A stretch of 64,000 nucleotides of DNA, taken from the NCBI GenBank assembly GCA_963739135.1, contig CAVTZG010000024.1:61007-125006 (forward strand), in the 5' to 3' direction. This stretch comes from Palsa-504 sp963739135. Its GTDB lineage: Bacteria > Actinomycetota > Actinomycetes > Streptosporangiales > Streptosporangiaceae. Of this stretch, positions 52,083-60,848 are shown piece after piece. The position numbers and the translations under genes are program-made. The notes beneath the pieces are model-generated. The model was not told where the DNA came from and did not search any database. It worked only from the letters and a program-made list of their open reading frames with translations. Position 1 is the stretch's first letter; each line of letters begins with the position of its first letter.

Positions 52083-52916
52083 ACCGTCATACCGGACATC
52101 ACGCTGAACAACGGCCAGAAGATCCCCCAGCTCGGCTTCGGCGTCTTCCTGGTCAAGCCGGCGGACACCGTGGCCGCGGTTTCTGCCGCGCTGGAGGCCG
52201 GCTACCGGCACATCGACACGGCCGAGATGTACGGCAACGAGAGGCAGGTCGGCGAGGCGATCAGCCGGTCCGGCCTGGACCGCAGCGAGGTCTACGTCAC
52301 CAGCAAGCTGAGCAACGACGCCCACCGGCCCGATGACGCCCGCCGGGCCTTCGACGAGTCGCTTAAGGCACTGGGCTTCGACTACCTCGACCTGTTCCTC
52401 ATCCACTGGCCGCTGCCCACCAGGTACGGCGGCGACTACGTGTCGACCTGGGAGGCCCTCGAGGAGATCTACCGCGAGGGACGGGCGCGGTCGATCGGCG
52501 TATCGAACTTCCAGCCGCACCACCTGCGGCGGCTGCACGGCGAGTGCGAGATCATTCCCGCGGTCGACCAGATCGAGGTCAACCCCTACCTGACCCAGGA
52601 CGAGCTGCGCGGTTTCTGCGCCGAGCACCAGATCGCGGTGGAGGCCTGGTCGCCGCTCGCACGGGGCCACGTGCTCGGCGACCCGACGATCGGGGCGATC
52701 GCCCGCCGGGCGGCCAAGACCCCGGCTCAGGTGGTGCTGCGCTGGCACCTGGAGCGCGGCGACATCGTGTTCCCCAAGTCGGTGACCCCGGACCGGATCC
52801 GGGAGAACATCGACATCTTCGACTTCGGGCTGTCCGCCGAGGAGGTCGAGGCGATCAGCGCGCTGAACCGTAACGAGCGGACCGGCCCCGACCCGGATAA
52901 GTTCGACATGATTTAG
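52080..52916 (+). CDS. Aldo/keto reductase
   Basis: A protein of 278 residues starting MTVIPDITLNNGQKIPQLGF. The catalytic tetrad is visible: Asp and Tyr in YRHIDTAEMYGNE, Lys in VYVTSKLSND and His in LFLIHWPLP. NADPH-binding GVSNFQPHHL and PKSVTPDRIREN complete the barrel. It closely follows 2,5-diketo-gluconate reductase-type family members in layout. The GTG at 52080 has AGAGGAGAG at the right distance and is preferred over the open upstream frame. Reduction of an aldehyde or ketone is expected. Confidence 0.9.
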   Translation: MTVIPDITLNNGQKIPQLGFGVFLVKPADTVAAVSAALEAGYRHIDTAEMYGNERQVGEAISRSGLDRSEVYVTSKLSNDAHRPDDARRAFDESLKALGFDYLDLFLIHWPLPTRYGGDYVSTWEALEEIYREGRARSIGVSNFQPHHLRRLHGECEIIPAVDQIEVNPYLTQDELRGFCAEHQIAVEAWSPLARGHVLGDPTIGAIARRAAKTPAQVVLRWHLERGDIVFPKSVTPDRIRENIDIFDFGLSAEEVEAISALNRNERTGPDPDKFDMI

Positions 52917-52930
52917 GCGCGAAGCGCGCC

Positions 52931-52954
52931 GGGGGGCTCCGGGGGGTCCTCCCC
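52931..52954. repeat. G-tract repeat copy E, intergenic
   Basis: GGGGGGCTCC, then GGGGGGTCCTCCCC, 14 bp after the aldo/keto reductase stop and 13 bp before the end of the P450 gene. It matches copies A, B and D and could act as a hairpin between these convergent genes. Confidence 0.7.
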
Positions 52955-52967
52955 GGGCTAACACTGC

Positions 52968-54302
52968 CTAGGCCGCCGTCCAGGCGACCGGCAGGCGTTT
53001 CACGCCGCGCTGGAAGTTCGACCGCAGGTACGAGGGCTGGCCCGCGTAGGCCAGCGAGGCCGTGCGGGCCAGCACCTCGCTGAACAGGGCGGCCATCTGG
53101 GCCCGGGCCAGGTGGGCGCCCAGGCAGAAGTGCGGGCCGTGGCCGAACACCAGGTGCGGGTTGGGGCGGCGGCGCAGGTCGAAACGGCCAGGGTCGGCGA
53201 AGACCCTTTCGTCACGGTTGGCCGAGGTGAAGGAGACGACCACCTTGTCTCCGGCGCGGACGGCCTGCCCGCCAATCTCGCAGTCGGCGGCCGCGGTCCG
53301 GCGGAACGTCATGACCGGCGTCCACCAGCGCAGCATCTCCTCCACCGCGGTGGGCATCAGGGCCGGATCGGCCCGCAGGTCGCGCTGGGCCTGCGGATGC
53401 TCGAGCAGGGCCACGCACGCGCCGGGCAGGCCGTTGCGCAACGTCTCGTTCCCGGCCACCGCGAACAGCCAGAACATGTTCTCGAACTCGGCCACGGACA
53501 CCTGGCCGCCGTCCTCGTCGGCCTGGGCCAGCAGGATCGACATCACGTCGTCGCCCGGGCGGCGGCGTTTCTCCTCGGCCAGCAGGTGGGCGTAAGCGTA
53601 CAGGTCCGGCATGCCGTCGCGGGTGCGCGGGTCGGGCATCCGGCCGTCCGGGCCGGGGACCGGGCGGACGGCGAGCGCCTCGGCGGCCATGGGCGTGCCC
53701 AGCGCCGGGTCGAACTCGGCCGAGGAGGCGTAATCCGGGTCCTGGTAACCGATCACCCGGTTGGACCAGTCGAACAGCAGCCAGCGGTCCTGCTCCGGGA
53801 CGCCGAGCACGTCGGCCAGGGTGAGCAGCGGCAGGTCGGCGGCCACGTCCTTGGCGAAGTCGCATTCGCCGCGCGGGCCGGCCAAGGCCCGGTCGCAGAT
53901 GGCCCGGGCGTGCCCGCGGATCCGGTCCTCCAGCCTGGCCACCGCCCGGGGCGTGAACGACCGGCTCAGCAGCCGCCGCAGCCGGGCGTGCTCCGGCGGG
54001 TCCATGTTGAGCATCATCCGCCGGACGTAGCTCAGGGCCTGCGGGGTAGCCGGGTCCCGGATCTGCGTGGCGCCCAGCGCGGAGGAGAACAGCTTCGGCT
54101 GCTTCAGCACCGATTCGACGTCGGCGTGCCGCAGCACGAGCCAGAACCCGGGGCCTTCCGGCCAGCCCAGGACGGGTATCTCCGGCACCCAGGCCAGCGG
54201 GGCGGCGCGGCGCAACCGGTCCAGCGCGCCGAACGGCACGCCGCCGGTGTAGGTGGCCGGGTCGAAGACGACCTCGGTATCGGGCCGGGCCGCCTGGGTC
54301 AT
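52968..54302 (-). CDS. Cytochrome P450
   Basis: A protein of 444 residues. The I-helix motif is FAVAGNETLRNGL, the K-helix is AVEEMLRWWTPV and the heme loop FGHGPHFCLGAHLA carries the axial Cys393. Bacterial class I P450s of this type need ferredoxin and reductase, which are not encoded here. The ATG at 54302 overlaps the stop of the alpha/beta hydrolase (ATGA), so the pair is co-translated. A catabolic or tailoring hydroxylation followed or preceded by ester hydrolysis is plausible; substrate unknown. Confidence 0.92.
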   Translation of the reverse strand: MTQAARPDTEVVFDPATYTGGVPFGALDRLRRAAPLAWVPEIPVLGWPEGPGFWLVLRHADVESVLKQPKLFSSALGATQIRDPATPQALSYVRRMMLNMDPPEHARLRRLLSRSFTPRAVARLEDRIRGHARAICDRALAGPRGECDFAKDVAADLPLLTLADVLGVPEQDRWLLFDWSNRVIGYQDPDYASSAEFDPALGTPMAAEALAVRPVPGPDGRMPDPRTRDGMPDLYAYAHLLAEEKRRRPGDDVMSILLAQADEDGGQVSVAEFENMFWLFAVAGNETLRNGLPGACVALLEHPQAQRDLRADPALMPTAVEEMLRWWTPVMTFRRTAAADCEIGGQAVRAGDKVVVSFTSANRDERVFADPGRFDLRRRPNPHLVFGHGPHFCLGAHLARAQMAALFSEVLARTASLAYAGQPSYLRSNFQRGVKRLPVAWTAA

Positions 54303-55099
54303 CCCCGCCCCAGGAACTCCTCGACGGACGTGGCCAGCGACACCGGGCACTCGAACATCGGGTAGTGCCCGGCGTCGGGCAGGATGGTGAGCTCGGCGTC
54401 GGGGAAGAAGACCAGCCAGGTCTGCTCCATGACGTCGGCGGACATGGCCGGGTCGTTGACGCCCACGATCAGCTTGACCGGGACGGCGGCGTCCGCCGCC
54501 TTGGCCTGGGCGGAGAAGTCGCCCCGGGCCCAGGCCTGCAGGTAGGCCGCGATCGCCTCGACCGTCGAGTTGTCCAGCGAATGCTGCACCACCCGGTTGA
54601 TGAAGGTCTTGGTCAGCTTGTTGCCGGTGGTGAAGTCGATGATCGCGGCCCGGTTCCCCGGGTGCTCCGCGGCGCCGGAGAATAGCGCCCAGCCCGCCTC
54701 GTCGAAGGGCACCGCGTTGGCGGGCACCGCGTTGAGGCCGACCAGCCTGCGGATCCGGCCGGGGGCCTGCAGCAGCATCTGGTGGCCCACCTTGGCGCCC
54801 ATCGAGTGCCCGAGCACCGAGAACCGGTCCCAGCCCAGGTCGTCGGCCACGGCGAGCGCGTCGGCGGCGGCCTCCTCCATGGTGTACTCGCCGCCGACCT
54901 GCTGGCGGTCGCCGTAGCCGCGCAGGTCCACGAACACGTAGGTGTAGGCGGCCCCGTCGAGGAAGTCGGGCAGCGAGCCCCAGCCGCGGGCCGAGCCGAA
55001 CCAGCTGTGCACGGCCAGGACATGATGGTCTCCTGATCCGACGGTCAGATACGAACTCGCCACACTGGCCACCCGCTTCCTGTCACGCTGCCCGGTCAC
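54299..55099 (-). CDS. Alpha/beta hydrolase coupled to P450
   Basis: A protein of up to 266 residues. VDLRGYGDRQQVGGEYTMEE follows the oxyanion region (AVHSWFGSARGWGS). The nucleophile elbow is VLGHSMGAKVGHQ, the acid is in VGVNDPAMS and the His is in DAGHYPMFE. The pattern resembles small hydrolases of the haloperoxidase/esterase group. A GTG at 55099 is in frame with later alternatives; three 13-bp repeats (TCACRCTGCCCGG, 55083-55121) overlap the start region. It is co-transcribed with the downstream P450. Confidence 0.82.
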   Translation of the reverse strand: MTGQRDRKRVASVASSYLTVGSGDHHVLAVHSWFGSARGWGSLPDFLDGAAYTYVFVDLRGYGDRQQVGGEYTMEEAAADALAVADDLGWDRFSVLGHSMGAKVGHQMLLQAPGRIRRLVGLNAVPANAVPFDEAGWALFSGAAEHPGNRAAIIDFTTGNKLTKTFINRVVQHSLDNSTVEAIAAYLQAWARGDFSAQAKAADAAVPVKLIVGVNDPAMSADVMEQTWLVFFPDAELTILPDAGHYPMFECPVSLATSVEEFLGRG

Positions 55100-55181
55100 G
55101 CTGCCCGGTCACACTGCCCGGCTCCTGCTGCCTGTGCCGACTCTAGCGAGCGGAGGCGGGCCGGTGGGCGGGGGGCGGGCA

Positions 55182-55210
55182 GCACGGACCGTTCGGCATA
55201 AAAGATCTTT
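55182..55210 (+). repeat. Dispersed motif copy 5 with AAAGATCTTT palindrome
   Basis: GCACGGACCGTTCGGCATA followed directly by AAAGATCTTT at 55201-55210, a perfect 10-bp palindrome. It lies between the divergent hydrolase/P450 pair and the MFS exporter gene. Confidence 0.6.
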
Positions 55211-55287
55211 AACGCCAGCCGGGTAGTGGCAACACCAGCATCAGCAGGCTCTCAGTATGGTGGGGGGCCCGGGCGCAGGCTGAAGTC

Positions 55288-56757
55288 ATGACCATCACAA
55301 CTGATCCACTGCTGCGGGATCCGGCCGCGGCCGCGCGGGGCCGCTGGCTGATGCTGATCGTGCTGCTGGCCGGGCAGTTCATGGCGCTGCTCGACGTGAC
55401 GATCGTCAACGTCGCGATGCCCACGATCGGGCGGTCGCTGCACGCGACCGGGGCCGAGCTGCAGCTCGTCGTGGCCGGCTACACGGTGAGCTACGCGATG
55501 ATGCTGATCACCGGCGCGCGGCTTGGTGAGGAGTACGGCCGCCGCCGGGTGTTCATGGCCGGCGTGGCGGTGTTCACCCTGGCCTCGCTGACCTGCGGGA
55601 TCGCGCCCGGCGCGGGAGTGCTGATCGGGGCCAGGTTCGTCCAGGGCGCGGGGGCGGCGGCGATGATGCCGCAGATCATGAGCGTCATCCAGCTGCGGTT
55701 CGACGGCGCGGCGCGGGCCCGGGCGCTGAGCGCGTACACGGCCGTGCTGTCCTCGGGGTTCGTGGCCGGGCAGGTGATCGGCGGCGTGCTGGTGACCGCG
55801 AACCTGTTCGGCCAGACGTGGCGGCCAGTGTTCCTGGTCAACGTGCCGATCGGGCTGGCCGTGCTGGCCCTGGTACCGCGGTTGGTGGCGGGCGAGCCGG
55901 GTCCCCTCCCCGGCCAGCACCGTCGGCAGCTTGACCTGGCCGGGCTGGGCATCGCGGTGCCCGCGGTGTTCCTGGTGGTGCTGCCGCTGATGCTCGGTCA
56001 CCAGGAGGACTGGCCGTCCTGGGTGTTCGGGTGCATCGGCCTCGGCCTGGTGCTGGCCGCGGCGTTCGTGGGCGTGGAGCGGCGGATCGCGCACCGGGGC
56101 GGCGATCCGCTGCTGAACCTGGCCGTGCTGCGGGCGCCGGGCCTGGTGCCCGGCCTGGCCGCGGTGGCCGTGCTGATGATCACCTACGGCGGGTTCTTGT
56201 TCAGCTTCGCGCTGCACCTGCAGGCCGGGCTGGGCGACTCCGCGCTGCGGGCCGGGCTGACCTTCGCGCCGTGCGCGCTGGTGTTCGGCGCGTGCGGGTT
56301 CTTCTGGCGGCGGCTGCCCGAGCGGGTGCACCACGTGCTGGCCCCGGCGGGCTGCCTGGTCGCGGTGGGCGGTTACCTGGGCATCGCGGCCGCGCTGCAC
56401 TCCGGCGGCCGGGGCGGGACGGCGCTGCAGGCGGCGCTGGTGCTGACCGGCGCCGCGCTGGCGCTGGGCTTCAGCCCGCTGGTCACGCACAGCCTGGTGC
56501 GGGTGCCGCTGCGGCACGCCGCCGACGCGAGCGGCCTGCTGACCACGACGATCCAGCTCGGGCAGGCGATCGGGGTGGCCACGTTCGGCAGCCTGTTCCT
56601 CACGCTGGACGCGGGTCAGGGTGGGCCGGTCGCTTCCGGCCACGCGGTGGCGGTGACGCTGGGCTGGCTGGCCGCGGCGATGGTGCTCGCGGTGGTGGCC
56701 GGGGTGCCGCTGGCCCGGACGGTGGCGGCGGCGCGGCGACCTCTGGACGGGAGGTAA
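55288..56757 (+). CDS. MFS transporter, DHA2 (EmrB/QacA-like) family
   Basis: A protein of 489 residues with about 14 hydrophobic segments. The N-terminal QFMALLDVTIVNVAMPTIG is the DHA2 motif D1. The loop 2-3 motif reads GARLGEEYGRRRVFMAG, and motif C-like sequence lies near residue 150 (FVAGQVIGGVL). It would export drugs or metabolites using the proton gradient. The ATG at 55288 lies 78 bp after the dispersed motif. A strong hairpin follows the gene. No regulator is adjacent. Confidence 0.9.
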   Translation: MTITTDPLLRDPAAAARGRWLMLIVLLAGQFMALLDVTIVNVAMPTIGRSLHATGAELQLVVAGYTVSYAMMLITGARLGEEYGRRRVFMAGVAVFTLASLTCGIAPGAGVLIGARFVQGAGAAAMMPQIMSVIQLRFDGAARARALSAYTAVLSSGFVAGQVIGGVLVTANLFGQTWRPVFLVNVPIGLAVLALVPRLVAGEPGPLPGQHRRQLDLAGLGIAVPAVFLVVLPLMLGHQEDWPSWVFGCIGLGLVLAAAFVGVERRIAHRGGDPLLNLAVLRAPGLVPGLAAVAVLMITYGGFLFSFALHLQAGLGDSALRAGLTFAPCALVFGACGFFWRRLPERVHHVLAPAGCLVAVGGYLGIAAALHSGGRGGTALQAALVLTGAALALGFSPLVTHSLVRVPLRHAADASGLLTTTIQLGQAIGVATFGSLFLTLDAGQGGPVASGHAVAVTLGWLAAAMVLAVVAGVPLARTVAAARRPLDGR

Positions 56758-56760
56758 TGT

Positions 56761-56792
56761 CGGACAGAGTGTGGTTACCCGCCGTCTGTCCG
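56761..56792. terminator. Terminator-like hairpin after the MFS gene
   Basis: CGGACAGA and TCTGTCCG form a perfect 8-bp stem with a 16-nt loop, three bases after the MFS stop and followed by TCTTAG. Confidence 0.5.
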
Positions 56793-56830
56793 TCTTAGGA
56801 TCCGGCGGCTGCGGCGAGGAGGTGGCCGTG

Positions 56831-57217
56831 ATGAGCCTTAGCGCTCGCGAGCAGCAGGCTCTGGACGTCATAGCGGAACGGATCGCAGGCTCGGACCCGG
56901 GGCTGGCCTCGAAGATGGCCACCTTCGCCCGGCTGACGGCGGGCGAGGACATGCCGCTGCGCGAGAAGATCCTGGCCGCCCGGAGACGGGATACCCGCGC
57001 CCTGCTGAGGCTGCGCCGCCGCCCGAGTTTCCGGCGCACGGCACTCCTGCTGTGGCTGGTGATCATGGTCGGGCTGGTCGCGGTGGCCGTGGCCATCGGC
57101 AGCGGCAGCCGGGCGGTCTGCACGAAGGCGCGGCCGGCCGCGTGTGCCGGGCCCGCGCCCGCGCCGCGCTCGCCCGCGCACCAGACGGCGGCCGGATCAC
57201 CGCTGCGGACGGCCTAG
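56831..57217 (+). CDS. DUF3040 membrane protein
   Basis: A protein of 128 residues. The N-terminal MSLSAREQQALDVIAERIAG and SDPGLASKMATFARL are typical of actinobacterial DUF3040. A basic stretch (RRRDTRALLRLRRRP) and one transmembrane helix (ALLLWLVIMVGLVAVAVAIG) follow, with a Pro/Ala-rich tail. The ATG at 56831 follows GAGGAGG; a GTG at 56828 is also possible. Function unknown. Confidence 0.8.
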   Translation: MSLSAREQQALDVIAERIAGSDPGLASKMATFARLTAGEDMPLREKILAARRRDTRALLRLRRRPSFRRTALLLWLVIMVGLVAVAVAIGSGSRAVCTKARPAACAGPAPAPRSPAHQTAAGSPLRTA

Positions 57218-57291
57218 TAATTCCGGGACGGGCGGCTGGCCGCGGCGGGCCAGGACCGCCATGATGGTCTGGTGATGGTGGCGGGAGCGGG

Positions 57292-58842
57292 ATGACCGCC
57301 GGCGAGCAGGCCGGCGTGGCGTTTCCCGTGGCGGCCGACGGGCGCCGGAGCACTTCGGCGCTGGGCCAGGCCGTGGTGGCCGATGCGCTGCGGCAGGCCG
57401 ACCCGGCGGGGGCCCGGAGTGCGGAACGTCAGGGCAACTGGCGATCGGGCTATCTGGGGCATTTCCGCACGCTCATCGAGGCGGGACTGGCCTCAGGCCA
57501 GGCGGCGGTGTCGGTGGCCAGGGACGGGCTGGAATCGCTGCACCGGCGGATGCGCGTGATCGGGGACGGCGGCGAGGAGACCGGGCTTGACGCGCTGCTC
57601 TCCGCGCCCGCCCGGGGATCGCTGACGATGGTCACCGTGCCGGGTACCGGAGCGGCGCAGACCGAGTTGTCCGTGCCCTATCAGGGCGAGCGGCTGGCCG
57701 GAGACGCGCTGCGGCGCAGGCTGGAGGCCTGGGTCAGCGGCGGTGTCATCGAGCCGTCGTGCGCGGAGGCGCTGCGGATAGTCGCGGCGCACCCGGAGTG
57801 GCTGGCCCTGCCCGGCCGCACGGTGGTGACGCTGGGGGCGGGCGCCGAGGTGGGACCGCTGCCGGTGCTGCTGGGCTGGGGTGCCCGGGTGGTCGGGGTG
57901 GACCTGCCCCGGCCGGCCATCTGGGCCCGGGTCCTGGAGGTGGCCAGGCGCAGCGCCGGAACCCTGGTGGTACCGGTGCCGGGCGGGCCGCCGGGCCGGG
58001 AGGACCTGGCGCAGGTCGCCGGGCTCGACCAGGTCGCCGGGCTCGACCAGGTCGCCGGGCTCAACCTGGTCGCCGACGTCCCGGCCGTGGCCGACTGGCT
58101 GGCCACGGTGGACGGGCCGCTGGTGCTGGGCAATTACGTCTACGCCGACGGCGGGGACAACGTCCGGCTGTCCAGCGCCGTCGACGCGCTGACCCTCCGG
58201 CTGCAGGCCGCCCGGGGCGATGTCGCGCTGGCGTTCCTGGCCACGCCGACCGACGTGTTCGCCGTGCCGGGCGACGCGGTGGCCCAGTCGGCCCGGGCCT
58301 ACGCGGACCGGTCCCCGGCGGCCAAGCTCGGCGCCTGGCCGCTGCACGCGCTGTCCGGCGGGCGGCTGCTGCACCCGGCCTACCAGCCCGGCGCTGACCC
58401 CGGCATCTGCGACAGCCAGGTGCCGCAGCAGGGGCCCAACTACGTGCTGGCCAAGCGGGTGCAGCGGTGGCGGGCCACGGTGGCCAGGGACGGCGGCGCC
58501 ACCGTGTCAATGAACGTGGCCCCGCCGACCCGCACCCGGTCGGTGCTGAAGAACCGGGTGCTGGCCGCGGCGTACGCGGGCGCGCCCCGGTTCGGCGTGG
58601 AGGTGTTCGAGCCCGCCACCACCAAGACGCTGATGGCGGCGCTGCTCGTTCACGACCTGCACACCGGCGGCGGCCCGGCCCTGGCCCATCCCTGGCAGGA
58701 CGAGGCCCGCGCCGCCGCGCACGGCGGGCTGTGGCGTATCGCCTACACCCCGCGCAGCGCGCTCGGGCTCGCGGTCATGCTCGGCTACCGCCGTCCGGGC
58801 ACCGCTGGCGTGAAACGAGGTCGGGTTGAATCCACCGTTTGA
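57292..58842 (+). CDS. Uncharacterised protein with Rossmann-like core
   Basis: A protein of 516 residues that I cannot assign to a named family. The middle holds a nucleotide-binding pattern, RTVVTLGAGAEVGPLPVLLG followed by WGARVVGVDLPRP, as in NAD(P)- or SAM-binding folds. Later blocks include GNYVYADGGDNVRLSSAVDA, DVALAFLATPTDVFAVP, and a C-terminal region with NYVLAKRVQRWRATVARDGG. An 18-bp repeat gives QVAGLD three times in a row near residue 245. No signal peptide or transmembrane helix is evident. The ATG follows GGGAG. Its only close neighbour is the DUF3040 gene, 74 bp upstream. Confidence 0.7.
   Translation: MTAGEQAGVAFPVAADGRRSTSALGQAVVADALRQADPAGARSAERQGNWRSGYLGHFRTLIEAGLASGQAAVSVARDGLESLHRRMRVIGDGGEETGLDALLSAPARGSLTMVTVPGTGAAQTELSVPYQGERLAGDALRRRLEAWVSGGVIEPSCAEALRIVAAHPEWLALPGRTVVTLGAGAEVGPLPVLLGWGARVVGVDLPRPAIWARVLEVARRSAGTLVVPVPGGPPGREDLAQVAGLDQVAGLDQVAGLNLVADVPAVADWLATVDGPLVLGNYVYADGGDNVRLSSAVDALTLRLQAARGDVALAFLATPTDVFAVPGDAVAQSARAYADRSPAAKLGAWPLHALSGGRLLHPAYQPGADPGICDSQVPQQGPNYVLAKRVQRWRATVARDGGATVSMNVAPPTRTRSVLKNRVLAAAYAGAPRFGVEVFEPATTKTLMAALLVHDLHTGGGPALAHPWQDEARAAAHGGLWRIAYTPRSALGLAVMLGYRRPGTAGVKRGRVESTV
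58012..58065. repeat. Three 18-bp in-frame repeats
   Basis: CAGGTCGCCGGGCTCGAC three times (the last ends CAAC). It encodes QVAGLD-QVAGLD-QVAGLN inside the unknown Rossmann-like protein. Confidence 0.85.
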
Positions 58843-58949
58843 CCGGAATTCTGTCGCTTAGGCGCCGGATCAGGAAAGAGGCAGGCCGATATGATCCGGA
58901 CACGATTGCGGCCGGGGCTGGCGTTCGGGCGGGCAGGAAGCCCGGCCGA

Positions 58950-59537
58950 TCAGGACCAGTTGTCGAGAATGTCGCCCGCCGTTTCGTAGGCGATCGTGAG
59001 CTTCTCGGTCCCGTAGACCGCGCACACGCCGATCGCCTGCACGACGTCGCCGAGGGTGGCGCCGAATGCGCGCGCCAGCAGCGTGTTCTCGCGGATCATT
59101 TCCTTCTGCTCAAACTGAATGCCGGCGAAAAGGAACGACAGCGGCAGGATCTGCTTCGGCAGCGTGACCAGAGCCTTCTCGTAGCGGTAGCGCCAGCCCT
59201 TGAGCGCAGCCGGGTTGTACCTGGCCAGGAAGCGGACCCAGACGGGTACCCAGTCGATGGTCCGCTCGTACCAGCCGACGATCTTGTCGACCTCGCCGGG
59301 CAGGACTTCCATGGTCGAGAAATCCACGCCGGAGGCGAATGCGGCAGGGTCTGCTACCCAGCACTCGGGCCAGTCCAGCGCACCCTCGGCCTTCTCCGGC
59401 CAGCGGAAATCCTTCAGGGCCCGTCCGATGGTCACGATCGCGCGCGTGCCGCCGCACATGAAAGACAGCGCGAGCCCCTCCTCGACCTGTGCCTTGGTCA
59501 GCCCGGCGCGCAGCACGGGGACGATGCAGTAACGCAC
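58950..59537 (-). CDS. Carboxymuconolactone decarboxylase-like protein, N-terminus lost
   Basis: At least 195 residues with two AhpD/CMD-like helical modules (GVRYCIVPVLRAGLTKAQVE; MIRENTLLARAFGATLGDVV). The frame continues upstream of the GTG at 59537 with convincing sequence (RIDHNPAALKTYRYFATSVQ, then PPFRDPRYQAPVFGAIGHYA) as far as a TAA near 59698. No ATG, GTG or TTG start serves that part. The true start has probably been lost, or an ATT near 59676 is used. The Cys-x-x-Cys/His active site of AhpD is not visible. Function unknown. Confidence 0.6.
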   Translation of the reverse strand: MRYCIVPVLRAGLTKAQVEEGLALSFMCGGTRAIVTIGRALKDFRWPEKAEGALDWPECWVADPAAFASGVDFSTMEVLPGEVDKIVGWYERTIDWVPVWVRFLARYNPAALKGWRYRYEKALVTLPKQILPLSFLFAGIQFEQKEMIRENTLLARAFGATLGDVVQAIGVCAVYGTEKLTIAYETAGDILDNWS

Positions 59538-59831
59538 GCCCTCCTCGAAATCGAGGGAGGCGTAATGGCCGATCGCGCCGAAGACGGGAGCTTGATAGCG
59601 CGGGTCACGGAACGGCGGTTGGACGCTCGTCGCGAAATACCGGTAGGTCTTGAGCGCGGCCGGGTTGTGGTCAATGCGAGGTGCAGGAGATTGAGTTTAC
59701 TAACTGGTAAGTCAGTGGATAGCCAGGCTGAGCGTTTAGACAGTTGGCGTGCTCCCCTCTGCCGGGTCGGGGGGGTCACAAGCCCCAAATGTCTGCGCCT
59801 ACCACCTGGGTGCGTGTGCCCCAAAGGTTCG

Positions 59832-60761
59832 CTAGACCAGCGGTGCGGACATGCTAACCAGAGTCAGGCCGGTGACCGCGACGCACATGCCAAGCAGCTG
59901 GAACGCACTGAGCCGTTCCCGGAACAGCACCAGCCCGACGGCCAGCGGGATCACTGGGTAGGTGCAGGACACCGCGGCGGTGATCGCGACCTGGCCGACC
60001 TGCCCGCCGCGGGCGAACGCGACCAGCGCCACGGCCTCGGTCAGCCCGGCGGCGACCGCCCACGCGATCCCGGCCGGCGCGGCCCGCGGGCGCTTCTGCT
60101 TGCAGATGAGGGCAGACAGCAGAACGGTGACGGAGATGACGTAGACCATGAGCGCGGCCACCAGCCAGCCTGCGGCCGCCGCGTACATGCCGAGCCAGAA
60201 CGCGCCGGTCCCGTAGGTCGCCGCTGAGGCCAGCGCGAGCAGCAGTCCGGGCCAGGGCCTGCGGTGGATCGGGGCCTGCCAAGTCAGCCCGGGCGGGCCC
60301 GGCACCCGGCTGCTGCTCATGGCGGCCTGCAGCCAGGTGGCGGCCCGGGGGCCGGTGGTCTGGGTGGCCGCCGCGGCGACGCCCGCGATGGCCAGCGCGC
60401 CGCCGATGCTGCCGTACCGGCCGAGCGGTTCGCCCAGGACCACCAGGGCCAGCAGCGCGGTGACGCCGCCATACGTGGCGGCGGTCCCGCTGACGATCCC
60501 GACGGGGCCGAACTCCAGGGCCCGGTAGTAGGTCAGCCAGCCGACCAGGCTGAGGAAGCCAGCCCCGGCCAGGCCCAGCACGGTCATGCCCGACAGCGCC
60601 AGCAGATGGGGGTGCATGGCGGCCAGCACGGCGGTCAGCACGATCGCTCCGGTGGCCTGGCTGGCCAGCAGGGCCGCGAGCGTGCCCATCCGCCGGGCCG
60701 CGTAGGTGGCGGCGACGGAGGAAACGCCCCAGCCCGCGGCGGCGGTCAGCCCGAATTCCAT
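59832..60761 (-). CDS. EamA/DMT family transporter
   Basis: A protein of 309 residues with ten hydrophobic segments in two EamA repeats: MEFGLTAAAGWGVSSVAATY at the start, GPVGIVSGTAATYGGVTALL closing the first half, and AITAAVSCTYPVIPLAVGLV with LLGMCVAVTGLTLVSMSAP closing the second. The family exports small metabolites. The ATG at 60761 is chosen; a GTG at 60806 would add 15 residues and overlaps the palindrome upstream. It lies downstream of a MarR gene on the same strand. Confidence 0.82.
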   Translation of the reverse strand: MEFGLTAAAGWGVSSVAATYAARRMGTLAALLASQATGAIVLTAVLAAMHPHLLALSGMTVLGLAGAGFLSLVGWLTYYRALEFGPVGIVSGTAATYGGVTALLALVVLGEPLGRYGSIGGALAIAGVAAAATQTTGPRAATWLQAAMSSSRVPGPPGLTWQAPIHRRPWPGLLLALASAATYGTGAFWLGMYAAAAGWLVAALMVYVISVTVLLSALICKQKRPRAAPAGIAWAVAAGLTEAVALVAFARGGQVGQVAITAAVSCTYPVIPLAVGLVLFRERLSAFQLLGMCVAVTGLTLVSMSAPLV

Positions 60762-60803
60762 GCCGGTCCCATTCGGGGGAGAATCCACTAAATGTGATCG
60801 TTT

Positions 60804-60817
60804 CACTACCGATAGTG
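60804..60817. promoter_or_regulatory. Operator-like palindrome CACTA-CCGA-TAGTG
   Basis: Perfect 5-bp arms with a 4-bp centre, just upstream of the EamA transporter and 32 bp past the MarR stop codon. It could be an operator for that MarR protein. Confidence 0.4.
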
Positions 60818-60848
60818 ACTCATGCGGGCAGGGCGGTCAAGACTTTTG

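Noticed and set aside
55252..57123. 623-codon minus-strand frame over the MFS and DUF3040 genes
   Set aside because: His/Arg/Gln-rich shadow. The plus strand has a proper DHA2 transporter.
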